DNA of 64,000 nt from Arabidopsis thaliana (GCF_000001735.4 NC_003076.8:7316001-7380000); one strand, 5' to 3'. Numbered from the stretch's first letter, positions 44,749 through 56,768 are shown. Notes: generated by a model not told the origin, from the letters alone. Program-made: numbers and translations.

Positions 44749-47700
44749 ATGTCTGAAGAAGTACCTCAACAATTCCCATCTTCTAAGCGGCAGCTTCATC
44801 CTTCTCTTTCTTCTATGAAGCCTCCTCTAGTTGCTCCTGGTGAGTATCACCGGTTTGATGCGGCGGAGACTCGCGGTGGTGGAGCTGTTGCTGATCAGGT
44901 TGTCTCTGACGCGATTGTGATCAAATCTACTGTAAGTCTTTTTTCTTCTCAATTTTGCTTGTGAATTTTGCTTTATAATTCTCGTGTTTTCGATTGTGTG
45001 TGAGGTTTGGTTTTATTGATTATGATTTTGATGATGTCGTTGCTTTAGATTTTGATGAGAATTGTGTCGGGATCTGCTTCTGTTGGTGTTAATTGCGTTT
45101 GGTCTCTTTTGATTAACCTTGTTTGTAGTATTGGAATTAGCATTGCAAGTACTTATTGAGTAGTTTAGTTGCTGGACTTAGGGTTTGTGGTGTTACTGTT
45201 ATTGCTATTTAGAGCAGATTCATGCACTTTTGTGTTTATGTTTAGTTAAATTAGTTTCTGAATTTTGCTATGTTGGAATTGGTAAAAGTTGTGTCTATGC
45301 TTTTAGATTTCAGCATAGTGACAGTATGATGCTGATAGGATTTGATTCTGTTCAATTCGTTGATGTATTTAACTGTTCAATTTTGGTGACTTTATTGGCA
45401 GCTGAAGCGTAAGACAGATTTGGTAAACCAAATAGTTGAGGTCAATGAATTGAATACCGGTGTTCTTCAAACACCTGTATCAGGGAAAGGGGGGAAAGCC
45501 AAGAAAACTTCTAGGTCTGCGAAGTCTAATAAGTCTGGAACGCTAGCTTCTGGCTCTAATGCAGGTGAGTTTGGTTCTAAATGCTCTGTGTTAGTATGCC
45601 AATGAGAAATATTTCTTATGTGCTCATCTGAGCTAAATCTTCTTTAAAGAGTGGAGATATTGCAATGTAGTGAGAAGGATCTTTTGTGTTGGCAGGTTCT
45701 CCTGGAAATAACTTTGCACAGGCCGGTACTTGTCGATATGATAGTTCGTTAGGTAATAACTTATTTCATTAACTAATGTTTAAAAAATGTACTTTTGGAT
45801 AATAAGTTTTTTTAATGATTTAATCTGCTTCAGGTCTTTTGACAAAGAAATTTATCAATTTGATAAAACAAGCAGAGGATGGTATTCTTGATCTAAACAA
45901 AGCAGCTGATACTTTAGAGGTGACATATTTGAACTCTAGACTCCCATATTGATGTATTACTTTCTGTCAAACTTAGCTGTATGTTCCTGTTGATGCAGGT
46001 ACAAAAGAGAAGGATATATGATATAACCAATGTGTTAGAAGGAATAGGTTTGATAGAGAAGACGCTTAAGAACAGGATTCAGTGGAAGTAAGCATGTCTT
46101 AGAACTGTCAAATCTTGGATTCCTTCCATTTGATGACTCATGTGTGAGCGACAGTACTCTGAATTTTCTTGTCTGTCTTAGGGGTCTCGATGTCTCAAAA
46201 CCAGGAGAAACAATCGAAAGCATAGCTAACCTACAGGTACAGAACATGCCTATATATTCTTTACCTTTTCATTGCACATTTCACTGCGAACTCTGTTATG
46301 CAATGCTCAGTATTATCACCAGTTTTATTATTGTTTTCACGTTAAGGGTATATCTTAGCTTGCATTGTCTTCTTGAACATCGTATGAATCTGCATTAGTA
46401 TGATTCTTGTTATGCCTGTTTTCTGAGAGCTAAATGTGTTAGGAGGTAACTAGGATACTAGTAAATTTACCATACACACAAACATCGATGACATGTAACC
46501 ACAAGCTCTGTTTTGTATACCCGTACTGGCACCTTTGAATGATGAGTTTCTGTTTTATGTTTGAACCTGTTGAATAAGTGGAAATTGGTACTGCAGTTTT
46601 TCTTCGATCTCAGTCACTTGCATTGATTTCTTGTTTTGGGTTTTTGGTTCGAAAAACTATTCATGTTTTATAATTCCTGTTACCAATCTTACAGGATGAA
46701 GTACAAAACCTCGCAGCTGAGGAGGCAAGATTAGATGACCAAATCAGGTATTTTCGCAGATAATTTTCCTTCCCTTTTCTGCTGTTTTGTATCATCTTTT
46801 TGAGAGTCGACCTGGTTGCAGAGAATCACAAGAAAGATTAACAAGCTTGAGTGAGGATGAAAACAACAAAAGGTAAGCGTCCCCTGCTATTTCTTCTGCC
46901 GAAAGGTACAATAAAACATATCTGTTTGTTCTGACGCTCCACTTTTTAGGTTACTGTTCGTCACTGAAAACGACATTAAGAACCTACCATGCTTCCAGGT
47001 CTGGTCTCCTTCTAGTAATTACGTGTTTCTCTTTGCCTTGCATTCTTCTCACTGGGGAAACATGTTTTTGTGGTGCCTATTTTAGAATAAGACGCTGATA
47101 GCTGTAAAGGCACCGCATGGAACAACTCTTGAGGTTCCAGATCCTGATGAGGTAAGCTTAAGAGCGCACAAAACCAAATGAGCGATGCACTGTCTGTAAC
47201 GATTCTCACCTCTTATCCTGCCATTAATCAGGCTGGTGGTTATCAGAGGAGGTACAGAATCATTCTGAGAAGCACAATGGGACCAATAGACGTGTACCTA
47301 GTCAGGTAACACTGTCCTCAAACGTTATGCTTGCCCTGGATAAATCTGTAACATGGAAGTGAGACTGACATTTATATTGTGCTTTTTTAGTCAATTCGAA
47401 GAGAGCTTTGAGGACATTCCTCAGGCTGATGAACCTTCAAATGTTCCTGATGAACCCTCTAATGTCCCTGATGTACCTTCAAATCTTCCATCAACATCTG
47501 GTCTCCCTGAGAACCATGATGTATCTATGCCGATGAAAGAGGAAAGCACCGAAAGAAACATGGAAACACAGGAAGTTGATGATACGCAAAGAGTTTACTC
47601 TGACATCGAATCTCATGACTTTGTCGATGGTATCATGAAGATTGTTCCTCCAGATTTGGATGTAAGTCCCAACTGCTTCCTCAGCTTAAAATTTTCACCA

Positions 47701-48120
47701 ATGTACATAATCACAGTCTGGAAAAGTAACCATATCTAAAAAATCATGCTTGACTTAATTCATATTTACCTGTATGTTACATTATATACAGATGGGTGTA
47801 GATTACTGGTTTCGATCAGAGGTAGGCGAAGTCAGCATCACAGACATGTGGCCAGATGAATGTATCCTTGATTTCTATCACTTTCTGTGATTTAATCTAA
47901 TCTCTCTTTGAGCTTTTGAGTTTTTTCCTCCCCAAATATGATATCTGTTTAGAGCTCCTTGACTCTTTCATCATTAGCTGGACCAGACTGGAACCAGATG
48001 ATTACATTTGATCAAGACCACGCTGGACCGAGCGACAACAAAATCTTGGAGCAGCCACAAACTCCATCGAGCCCAACACCAGAAGAATCCACTGCTACGA
48101 GATCACCTACAGGTAGCTGA
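44749..48120 (+). CDS. E2FB: transcription factor E2FB (E2F1)
   Basis: Fourteen exons (44749-44931, 45402-45564, 45696-45752, 45834-45919, 45999-46087, 46182-46236, 46695-46747, 46822-46872, 46950-46998, 47086-47151, 47232-47305, 47391-47661, 47792-47861, 47978-48120) give exactly 469 aa. The DNA-binding winged helix runs from about residue 134 and contains the invariant [18 protein letters not shown] at 167-184. Leucine-rich and marked-box dimerisation segments follow (to about 309). The retinoblastoma-related binding motif DYWFRSE...ITDMWP begins at residue 403. A Ser/Pro-rich tail ends the protein. It pairs with DP proteins to control S-phase and cell-size genes. I recognise AT5G22220. Exon 12 contains a 21-bp coding repeat, and part of exon 12 is duplicated at 50994. 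Confidence 0.97.
47428..47490 (+). repeat. 21-bp coding minisatellite in E2FB exon 12
   Basis: Three in-frame units encode [14 protein letters not shown] and DVPSNLP. Units differ at third positions and a few others. The repeat lies in the linker between the marked box and the RBR-binding motif, which is probably disordered. Confidence 0.85.
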
Positions 48121-48808
48121 AGTTACCATACCACATTACAAGCACCACCATATATCTGTACATAGAATCTGATTTCGGTGAAACCAGAGTTAATGTTGTA
48201 CTTGTACAGTAGCTGCATTGCATTATCATAGAATAGAGATTGCAAAATAAAAGTAGAGAAACCAACCCCTTCGTTGTATTCTTCATTTTTTTTCTTTGTT
48301 AGCTTCTCAGGCTTAATATAGAATTAGCCTTAGCCCATTGATTTCTTAATATTGGTCTTGTTCATGTGAAACTGCAAAACCTTTTAGAGTTGTAGACGGG
48401 TGCTTAGTAGTTTTACATGCTCCATTTCCGGTTTACCAAAAAGGTAACCAGATCGAAACTAAAACATATTTCCGTTCATCAAAAATCTTGACGAAAACAT
48501 ATTGGTTCGGTTGTGGTTTGAGAGATTTCTTTTTGGTTCAAATCGGTTTCTATGTCCAATCCTTTGATATCACTCGAGATAGTTTCTTACAAATGATATC
48601 ATATATAACTTTGAATTCACCTCAAGATGGTATTATTTTCCTTAAAAAAGAAATCCATCAAAATTGTGCATCTCCAAAGCAATGAGCAATGCTGAATCTC
48701 CAAGCTAAGTTAAATGAAAAAAAGGTTCCTCTTTTAACAAACTTTCCCACACCAACATCCTCACTCAATAATCTCAACTTGTTTTCTCTTCCTCTAGTAA
48801 AAAAAAAA
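48121..48808. other. intergenic DNA between E2FB and OFP10
   Basis: E2FB 3' UTR and OFP10 promoter/leader. A frame from an ATG at 48689 joins in phase to OFP10, but its composition is leader-like. Nothing else seen. Confidence 0.5.
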
Positions 48809-49279
48809 ATGTCTTTCAAGAAGATGATGAAGTATATACTCAAAACCATATTCAAACCCATTTTTATGGCATGCGGTTGCGGCTCTACCGTTCCACCTTC
48901 CTCTCACAGCCACTACACCCCGGGACCACCGGTTTCTCCCACGGTTTTACGCAGCCCATGTCCTAAGATCGATGAGAGCGTCGCGATGGCTAAAGAATCA
49001 ATCAATCCGTTCGAAGATTACAAGAAGTCGATGAATCAGATGATCGAAGAGAGATATATCGAGACGGAAAGTGAACTTAAGGAGCTTCTAAGGTGTTTCT
49101 TGGACATAAACCCTTCTCCTCAACACAATCTCATCGTCCGTGCTTTTGTCGACGTCTGTTCACATCTCCAACCACCACACGACCGACGTGGGAAGTCACT
49201 TGGGAGATTGCTTCGTCTATATGTTAACAATCCTCTTGATAACAATGATGATGACTCACACCAAACTTCTTCAAAATGA
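48809..49279 (+). CDS. OFP10: OVATE family protein 10 (OFP10)
   Basis: A single exon of 156 codons from MSFKKMMKYI. The N-terminus is basic and hydrophobic (ILKTIFKPIFMACGCGS), as in other OFPs. The OVATE domain (DUF623) occupies about residues 58-122: SVAMAKESINPFEDYKKSMN, a conserved ELLRCFLDINP, then LIVRAFVDVCSHL. OFPs are transcriptional repressors that bind KNOX/BELL proteins and shape organs. I chose ATG 48809 because the 40-residue extension from 48689 is low-complexity and follows an A-rich leader. I recognise AT5G22240. It converges on CAF1b with 325 bp between stop codons. Confidence 0.9.
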   Translation: MSFKKMMKYILKTIFKPIFMACGCGSTVPPSSHSHYTPGPPVSPTVLRSPCPKIDESVAMAKESINPFEDYKKSMNQMIEERYIETESELKELLRCFLDINPSPQHNLIVRAFVDVCSHLQPPHDRRGKSLGRLLRLYVNNPLDNNDDDSHQTSSK

Positions 49280-49604
49280 GGAACTAAATCCTCCTCATAT
49301 CTCTCTCTATATATAGATGTTACAATATTGTGAATAATTTCAATTTATGATTCCATGACTAGATGTAAACTATTAAACAACACCAACAAAAATCAAAGTT
49401 ATACCTCAAAGCCTAGCTCTAACGTAACGATAATATTTTACTGCACAAAAAGTTTTGAAGTGTAAATTGGTTAAACAAAACCAAATTGAGTTATTTCGTT
49501 TTGGTTTTTGGATTTGGTTAAAACGAGAGATGAATAAGATAATTTCGATTTCGACTGTATAAATGATTAACAAAGATTAATTAAATTAATTAATTATAAA
49601 TCCC
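49280..49604. other. 3' UTRs of convergent OFP10 and CAF1b
   Basis: AT-rich sequence between two convergent stops. Nothing else seen. Confidence 0.6.
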
Positions 49605-50441
49605 TCAAAAAACCTCTAAACCATACAAAACTCCGGCGTGTTTCTCCGCCCCATCCTCAACGAAATACAAATCCCTCATCCTCTGAAACGCCTGCCACGT
49701 CAGCAAACTATCCGAACCGGCTTGATGACATTTCCCAACCGCCCGGTTAACTTCAAGAGACCGAGCAACCCGGTCCAAACCACCATACAATCTCTGCTCA
49801 CAAAACCTCATAATATGTTTCACATCATAAACCCTATCACCGAAGAAAGCTCTAAGCAACCCTAAAAACTCACGCAACGCCACCGGAAGCTGCCGGCGCG
49901 TGAGAATCTTCACAAGGTAACCAAAATCATACGCGCTGTGAAACGTCACCCAGCTCACAGACTCGTTACAGATCAACCCCGATGACATCATCAGCTCCGC
50001 GAACCTCTCCGATTCAACACCTTCGCGACGGTTCCGCTCGAAATCGATCCCGTGACGACGGAGTAGCTCGATCGAATCAGGAGCGTGTGGATCACGCTCC
50101 ACGTCGAAGTCACGGAAATTGAATTCCCAGATGTATCGACGGTTTTTTTGACCGCCGAGATCTGGGAGGTTTCCGTCGGCGTCGGAGAGAGTAAGACCGA
50201 CTTGGATCAAACTTAAAGCGTCAACGTTGGATTTGAGAAGATTGTAGAGATAATTAGGGTTTCCACGGCGGAGAACGTCGAGATCCGCCTTGTAAATCAC
50301 GCCGGGAAATTCTGTATCCATTGAGATGAATGGGTAATCTTCGACGATTCCTCTGATTAGGTCAAACTCTGACTCGAGATTATAAGCCCAAACGTCACGA
50401 ATCACGATCACATCGGAGAGATCTGCTTCTGATTTGATCAT
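49605..50441 (-). CDS. CAF1b: CCR4-associated factor 1b, deadenylase (CAF1b)
   Basis: An intronless gene of 278 aa from [10 protein letters not shown]; an in-frame ATG at 50492 would add 17 residues ([13 protein letters not shown]...), but 278 aa is the length I know for this protein. It is a DEDDh exonuclease: D42 and E44 in MDTEFPG, D172 in HSAYDFGYL, and H239/D244 in [11 protein letters not shown] are all present, so it should be catalytically competent. It is the poly(A)-shortening subunit of the cytoplasmic CCR4-NOT complex. I recognise AT5G22250, known to respond rapidly to wounding and pathogens. Absence of introns fits a fast-response gene. See the upstream CGCGTT element. Confidence 0.94.
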   Translation of the reverse strand: MIKSEADLSDVIVIRDVWAYNLESEFDLIRGIVEDYPFISMDTEFPGVIYKADLDVLRRGNPNYLYNLLKSNVDALSLIQVGLTLSDADGNLPDLGGQKNRRYIWEFNFRDFDVERDPHAPDSIELLRRHGIDFERNRREGVESERFAELMMSSGLICNESVSWVTFHSAYDFGYLVKILTRRQLPVALREFLGLLRAFFGDRVYDVKHIMRFCEQRLYGGLDRVARSLEVNRAVGKCHQAGSDSLLTWQAFQRMRDLYFVEDGAEKHAGVLYGLEVF

Positions 50442-50537
50442 AGTTTCAAGTCCCGATCTTTTAGGTCTTCTTCTTCGTTGTGAATTTATCAAAAGTCTGT
50501 TTTTTTTTGTTGATTTGGTTAATCTGCAAGGTTTAGT

Positions 50538-50604
50538 TATATATATGAATGTGAGTAAGAGAGTGTTTACGAGGAAGGAGAGGAGAAGAAGTGTGAGAAA
50601 CGCG
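50538..50604 (-). promoter_or_regulatory. CAF1b promoter: TATA box and CGCGTT stress element
   Basis: On the minus strand TATATATAAC (50547-50538) is a good TATA box about 100 nt upstream of the ATG. CGCGTT lies at 50604-50599, inside the broader CGTGCGCGTTTC. CGCGTT is the rapid stress response element bound by CAMTA factors, matching the known behaviour of this gene. Confidence 0.55.
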
Positions 50605-50993
50605 CACGTTTATGATTCAATGTGTTTCTTGACTTAGTCTAAGTTGGCTTCTCCTTCGTGTATCGAATTATTGCAATTCAAGTCGTTGTATTTAAGTAAG
50701 TACATTAAGCCGACAAGAATAAGAAGGCCAAGTACATTAAGATTTTCTATTGGTTTTTAAGAGTTGAATAAAACATGTAAACGTTACGACTTACGACCAA
50801 TGAACTTTATCAGGAATATTGCTATATTACCAATAAACACTGAATATGTAACGACGCACTAAAAACGCATTAAAGGGTTGAATCATTAGATTATGATGAT
50901 GTCTACACGTATCTGATTGTGCTTTAATGTTTTCACGAAATTGTAGCAACAGCGAAGCCTAGGTTGAGCCCTTTTCAGTTTTCATTGTTCCCT

Positions 50994-51071
50994 AGTTTAC
51001 TCATCGAATCTCATGACTTTGTTGGTAGTGTTTAGAAGATTGTTCTTCCAGATTTGGATGTAAGTCCCAAT
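50994..51071 (+). pseudogene. displaced fragment of E2FB exon 12 with its splice donor
   Basis: The run from AGTTTACTC through ATCGAATCTCATGACTTTGT to AGATTTGGATGTAAGTCCCAA aligns with 47592-47671, the 3' end of E2FB exon 12 and the first bases of intron 12. Small deletions and substitutions (for example TAG within the copied coding sequence) destroy the frame. It is in the same orientation, 3.4 kb away. As intron sequence is included, the copy came from DNA, not from spliced mRNA. Confidence 0.85.
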
Positions 51072-51263
51072 TTCTAGAAACAATATCACAAACGTAGATA
51101 GTCCGTGGAGTTTTCCATCTTCAGTCAATATAATAAGAAACTTTTTAGGACGTTGACCTTGAACAGAGTTGTTAAACACATGACTGTTTTTCTTTCATTT
51201 CCTTTGTTTGCAATAACTTGATATTGTTCCATGTTAATGAAGAAATAATTTATTAATTCCAAA

Positions 51264-51358
51264 TGCATCAATTGTAAAACTAAATTATTTAAATTATGTA
51301 AACCTTCTTTTGTTTGTAATTTTGTTTTTGCATCAATTGTAAGCCTAAATTATTTAAA
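51264..51358. repeat. short direct repeat, 65-bp spacing
   Basis: GCATCAATTGTAA followed by CTAAATTATTTAAA occurs at about 51264 and again at about 51330 with two differences. AT-rich intervening DNA. No function inferred. Confidence 0.6.
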
Positions 51359-51394
51359 ACACTACACACTTCTTTCTCCGCCTTGTGTTGTGAA

Positions 51395-51631
51395 TTATTT
51401 TCTGTTAAAATTTAACTGCCTTTTCTTGGAGACAAGCCTTAAGGTTGTTGTCAAGTAAAACTTGGAATCACGGTTGGAGTAGATGACGTCACATGAGTCA
51501 TCAGGGGAAGAGGAGAGCGACATGTTGATAATGATATTATTAGAACAGTCAGGCTCCAGAGGAGGCAAGGATATGACTTTGTGATTCAACATGTTGGTGA
51601 TATAGACGCAGGAGGGATCATTAGAATTCAC
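51395..51631 (-). pseudogene. fragment of a DUF295-type F-box-like protein
   Basis: A 78-codon minus-strand frame reads DPSCVYITNMLNHKVISLPP, LEPDC, then MSLSSSPDDSCDVIYSN and SKFYLT. The pattern of structural-residue spacing (I.LPPLE....LSSSPD..CDV...) is that of the Brassicaceae DUF295 family, in which such blocks lie in the middle of a ~350-aa protein. No F-box or C-terminal half adjoins it. A small expressed gene cannot be excluded, but a relic is likelier. Confidence 0.45.
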
Positions 51632-51706
51632 GTTGATCGAGGAGTATAATTTATGTATTATGACGTAATGATAGAAAAAAAGAAGGTTTAATATAACATG
51701 AATGAT

Positions 51707-54192
51707 TTAGGGTAAAAAAGAGAGAGGAATAAGATGTTGATCACAACTTTGACAAAGAAAAATGCGAGGCACTTCCTCATTGTGTTGAACACCAACACAC
51801 CTTGTGTGTTGCCATACTTCACAAATATCACAACACACCATTCTCTCTCCATCTTCTTCCGTTGCTCCACACTCACACTCTATTCTCTTATCCTTCTTTT
51901 TATCATCATCTTCATAACATTTCGTCACTTCAATGTTCATCATCATTCCTACGTTCCCTTCTAACACCAATCCCTTATTCCCATTCAAGGCCATTTCATC
52001 GACCCTTGTGATCTCTATTTGACCACCCACCACTGACTCCACCACGACGTCTCTTAGTTCCCAATAGATATCTCTAAACACTCTTTCTGCCTCTCCGTAC
52101 ACTTCACTCAATGTTGCATCTTTCTTCACTACAATGCATTCTTGTGGAGGAACTTTTATCTCGTTGTTATGATGATGACATTTCCACGCGATCGTGCAGA
52201 ATATTCCTAATTCTTCCCCTCGATCTAAGTGTAACGTTTTCGCCGATGTATCTCTAATGTAGTGATACTCTTTGATGAAGTACTTAGCGTCGAGGATTGC
52301 TCTTGAAGCCATTCCGATTTGGTTCAATATACCTCCTATGGGGCCTAACACTCCCTTGTAGTCCATGAGAATGTGTTTGTAAAAATAAAACATGTCTTTC
52401 ATAACTTGACCTCTTGTGATCTTATTGTGACCGTTTGTCGCCATCTTCCCCATTGAGTTTTGGTTTTGAAGGGTTATGAGTTCATTGTTACTACTTGGTA
52501 ACAAATTTGATATATCCTCCAAGGAATACTCTAGCACTTTCTTCACCGGATTTAGACTACGTCGGACCAAATAGTTTCCAACCACCTGGTTCCCAAGCGA
52601 CTTCAACACAAAATCAAGCAAACCAGTGTCCCCAATGTAATTTCTAGCTGCATCCCTCACTTCTTGTCTCGATATCCATCGGTATTCGACTCTTTTCAGT
52701 GACTCTATGACCACTTTGATAGCCATTTGGATCCGTTTTTGAGACCATCTGCAGTTGGTACTATCAATGGAGATGATTTGGTTTCGGGAGTTACTCATGT
52801 AGTTATCTCTTGGAAGACGTGAATGGAGATGAAGCATGAACCTGAAGAGGTCACTGAGAGTGATCAATGGCTCGGTGGATAAACTTTGGTACTTTGACAA
52901 GAGGATTGGAGTTTCTCGGTTAAGGCTGGTTAGGTGATGGTTAAGCAAGCACAAGGGTATGTTACGGACCGACTCAAGTGCCTTCTCGTAAATCTTTTGA
53001 GTCACTCCGTATGTCCCTGACCCGAACCGGTAGCCCCAACGACCGAACCATGGCTCTCCTTTTGCTACCCCATGCAGCAGCCTCAACTCCATTCCTTTTT
53101 TGTGCGACGCGTCATTCAACCCTATTTTCCTATATGAACAAAAATAAAATGACTCATTATGTGTAAATCCAAATTAATAGCTAGGAATAATCCATTATGA
53201 TATGAAAACTAACAGAATTGTGTTGAATGGTTATTGTGTTGAATGGTTTATATGATATACAAATATATAAAGTCTAATTAGTACCTGGCCTTTAAACCGG
53301 TGCAGAGCCGGTCCCACAAATCCATGACCTGATGACCGGTTAAGTCGGAGCCGGTTTCAATGCCGTTGAGAGAGAGCAAGTGACCAAATCCGTTGGAGTG
53401 AAAGAAGCCGTGAAGGACATGGCCTTGAAGCTCCACAAGATGGGAGAAACTTTCCTTTTCGGGAAAAGCGTAGCCTCCACCTTCCAGTTTTAAAAAAGCC
53501 GCCATTGTTTCCTTTGAGGGGATCACGAAATGGTACTTCTTGTTGCATATCATTTGATTTCCCCAACCTGCAAGGTTCCGTATAAACCATTGTATAATAT
53601 ATATTTTTGATCTTTACATAAATGCATCACTTTTAACCATATATTAAATTATTATTGCTATTTTTGTTCATAAGTACGTGTAAGCTTGTATATAGATATA
53701 TATGCAAGAAAAATGCTTACATGTTGAGCTAGCTAGGTCAACTCTTACTAAATTTTCAGCTTATGATCTTAGGTCATATATAGTTATATACGAATGTATT
53801 CACATGCATATATAGATAGATACGCAAAAGAAAAATTGTATACAGAGAGAGAGAAGGGAAAAGAGAGAGAGGACGTCACCAACATATTGGCAATGGTTGC
53901 AACGGAGATTGAGAGAGGCTTCGATGGGCTCTTCTACGACAAAGAGAAGAACATAGAGAGGATTTGGATTTCGTTGAATCTCGAGCTGAAAAGACCAACT
54001 TCCCATTAGACCGGAGCTCTCAAAGTGACCAAACTCAAGTAGTTTAGCGAGGTTATCTCGAAAAGACAACTCGTTCATCTCAGCTGGATGTCCAGACTCT
54101 CCGAACGTCTTCAGCCTAAAAACTCTACTTTCCCCTCTCTTCCTCTTCTTTGGAATATGTTGCTGATGGTCTGTTCGAATCAGATTCGCCAT
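51707..54192 (-). CDS. MS1: MALE STERILITY 1, PHD-finger regulator of tapetum
   Basis: Three exons (54192-53880, 53567-53285, 53129-51707) give 672 aa. The N-terminus has a basic nuclear-type sequence (IPKKRKRG, residues 13-20). The middle is a long unique plant region shared with MMD1/DUET-type proteins (LWDRLCTGLKAR, RLLHGVAKGEPWFGRWGYRF). The C-terminal PHD finger (C4HC3) runs from about 617 to 655: CECGATEEDGERMVCCDICE with VWQHTRCVGV and LCQSC. MS1 acts briefly in tapetal nuclei after meiosis to drive pollen-wall gene expression. I recognise AT5G22260. All key PHD Cys and His residues are present. Confidence 0.96.
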
Positions 54193-56486
54193 CGAATCAG
54201 AAATTTGGTTTGATCTTGAGAAGAGAGGGAATAGGAATATGATAGATTTGGATATATATTATGATGGGGTTTGTTATAAGAAGAGACCGAAAAGTGTTGA
54301 GGAAGTGTGTTAAGGGTTTAGAGATATAGTAGTCATTAAGATGATGGTCACACAATTAGTGCTTTGTGGTGATGAAAAGGAAAAGTGAGTGAGAGAAAGA
54401 GAAAGGTTAATTAAACTGTGAATTAACAATTGTTACCATTGGATTGTATGTTAGGTCTTGATATGTGCATGACTTGTAACATTAACAACTTTTCTTTCTT
54501 AGCCAAATAATTAACTATTTTTCAAAAAAACATTCAAACCCTTCTTATTCCCAAATCTAATTTCATTTCTAAAAATACTTCTGTAATATTCGAAACTGGA
54601 TTGATAATTTTAATACATATACATGTATTTGTGTAAGAATATGTGACAAATGGCATGCAAAAAGATCGAGGGTGAGGAATGTCACGTGACTTGGGAACAT
54701 GAGAAGATAATATAATAAAATAATGAAGACATGCATTTGAGCTTCTCACATTTTTAAAGAATCAGATTAACTCTGTGTTCCGTCAATTTCTGTCATGTCT
54801 ACCTGCACATATATGCATCTATTACATAACACACACGTGTGTGTTTGCGTGGTTGGACAAACTCAATTTAGTCGATTATCAATGTTTTAATTGATATGTA
54901 GTTTATTGATTTGTGATAGTGTTGATGATTTGTCATCACTATATGTTCAAACCCACATAGTTATTGTTAATTAAACATAATTAATATGTTACATCAATAG
55001 AAAAAGGTGTTTACATCAATAGATGTTTTTTAGCGGTTTAAAGAAAGTTTCAAATTATGTTCTCAGAAAAAGTGGTTTGCAAATTGCAATGGTATTTACT
55101 TAATAGTTAATATATTACATTCAAAATTGTACTCACCTTAATGATTGCAGTGATCACAACAACTTTGGGTACTTACAGTCACTTCAGTGCTTCAAATATA
55201 TGTTTTTAGTGTTACAATCTTCGTAAAAAAAAAGAGTTAAAAGTTCAGACCAATCAAATTTTAATCTTTTTTTAAAATTAATGATATGCCTTGTTAAATC
55301 CCGATGCTAACAATTGCAATATTTGAGTTTGAATCAATATTAAGCATATCTAACTAAAATGTTGACCTACTATCACTTGTTTAGTGTTTAAAGTTTAAAC
55401 TTTGACAGCCACTAATAGTATAAGTAGGTATATACGTACGTAGACTGAATAATTGTTGATAATTTTGTATCATTTTTGTTTCACGATTCTTAGTAACAAG
55501 TAACAACGACCAGCGAGGCAGCGATACATTATATTGTTAGTTGAATAGTAGCCAACAAGTGACTTTGATTCGTTTTTATAGTTGTTGGTTGAATGATAGA
55601 TTTCTTTGATAGGTCTTACGTCAGCGAAAAAATATATATTTGGTTTTGGTTTGTCCAATTGAAATTGCCAGTAGCGGTAAATATAATGATAAAAATGTGA
55701 GAAATCTACTTAAAGGATACGTGTTGTTTCTTTTGATAGTTGGGGAAAGGAACAAAACACACGTAATGTTGAATCCGACATTAATGTAAAACCAACATGC
55801 ATTTTTTTTATAGTAAGTTTAGGTGAAGATTTTTCACATTTATAATAAGCATAACTCTTTTTCATGTTTTTATAAACATTTAATTTGTTAGTTCAACAAC
55901 TTTGGTAACAAGTAAACCAAACCTATTTATTGTTTGACGTATGATGTGTATATATTTATGTATATACTTCGCATTTAACGCTAGAATTACATAGTGCAAA
56001 AAAAGGAAAAGAAAAAAAAGTCATTGTTCCACATTTTTCATATTAAAAACATAATTAATTGTGCCATGTACATATACATTGAACTTATAACAAGTCAACA
56101 ACGACCATTTTCCATTTATAAAATTAAATATCGCAATAGTCCGAATACGTAACCTTTTGATGAGGACACAATGACACATCCATCATTTATACTAGCTATT
56201 AATCCAAGTTTAAATTTTTGTAATCACCCGTTGCAAAGAATCAATATTAATATTGCTTAGTTTTCTACAAGAATTATCCATCGTTAAGCAGTCAATATTA
56301 CAAATGAAGTTAAGGATGTTTTAAAAACATAAGTATATAGGTTTCGATTTTATGAACATATCCGTTCATTGTGGATTAATTCAAACTATCAATAAATGTG
56401 GCAACAAATTAAGGAAAAGAAAAAAGAAAGAAAAATAAAAGAACATCCTTAATTTAATATTATGTATTTTTTTTTTATTTTTTTTT
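54193..56486. other. intergenic DNA upstream of MS1, no supported gene
   Basis: Holds the MS1 promoter (TATATATTATG on the minus side near 54252-54262) and AT-rich DNA. ORFs are short and low-complexity. No RNA or mobile element recognised. Confidence 0.45.
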
Positions 56487-56768
56487 TTAACTAGTGCTCT
56501 TCTTGCTATGGTTTCCTGTGAGAAAATCAAGCAAAACATGGCTGTTGCATCTAGGGCATCTAGGGTCATTCTCTAAAGAAGTGATGATGTACATGATGCA
56601 ATTAGGGCAGCCAACGACCACCATTGATTTAGCCTCTCCTCCTCCACCCTCAGCTTCCTCCGAGCATAACGATGACGATGAACTCTCAGTGAGCAAAGAT
56701 GAATCCAACGACGGTGAAATATTTAGTTTCAGATCAAGTCCAAGGTTACTCGCAGCTTCTTGATTCAT
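56487..56768 (-). CDS. GIR1-like EAR-motif protein (AT5G22270)
   Basis: A single exon encodes 93 aa. LGLDLKLNIS at residues 9-18 is an EAR repression motif (LxLxL). After a Ser/acidic linker (SSSSSLCSEEAEGGGGE) comes the family core MVVVGCPNCIMYIITSLEND, PRCPRCNSHVLLDFL, with two CxxC pairs. This arrangement is that of the GL2-INTERACTING REPRESSOR (GIR1/GIR2) family, small adaptors that link transcription factors to TOPLESS. The targets of this member are not evident. A TATA-rich run (ATATATATATAG) lies upstream near 57124. Confidence 0.85.
   Translation of the reverse strand: MNQEAASNLGLDLKLNISPSLDSSLLTESSSSSLCSEEAEGGGGEAKSMVVVGCPNCIMYIITSLENDPRCPRCNSHVLLDFLTGNHSKKSTS

Noticed and set aside
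48689-48808. Upstream in-frame ATG of OFP10 (40 extra residues)
   Set aside because: Low-complexity, A-rich sequence just before a start with typical OFP head.
50442-50492. Upstream in-frame ATG of CAF1b (17 extra residues)
   Set aside because: Basic low-complexity leader, and the 278-aa form fits the known length and the CAF1 family start. Kept only as an alternative.
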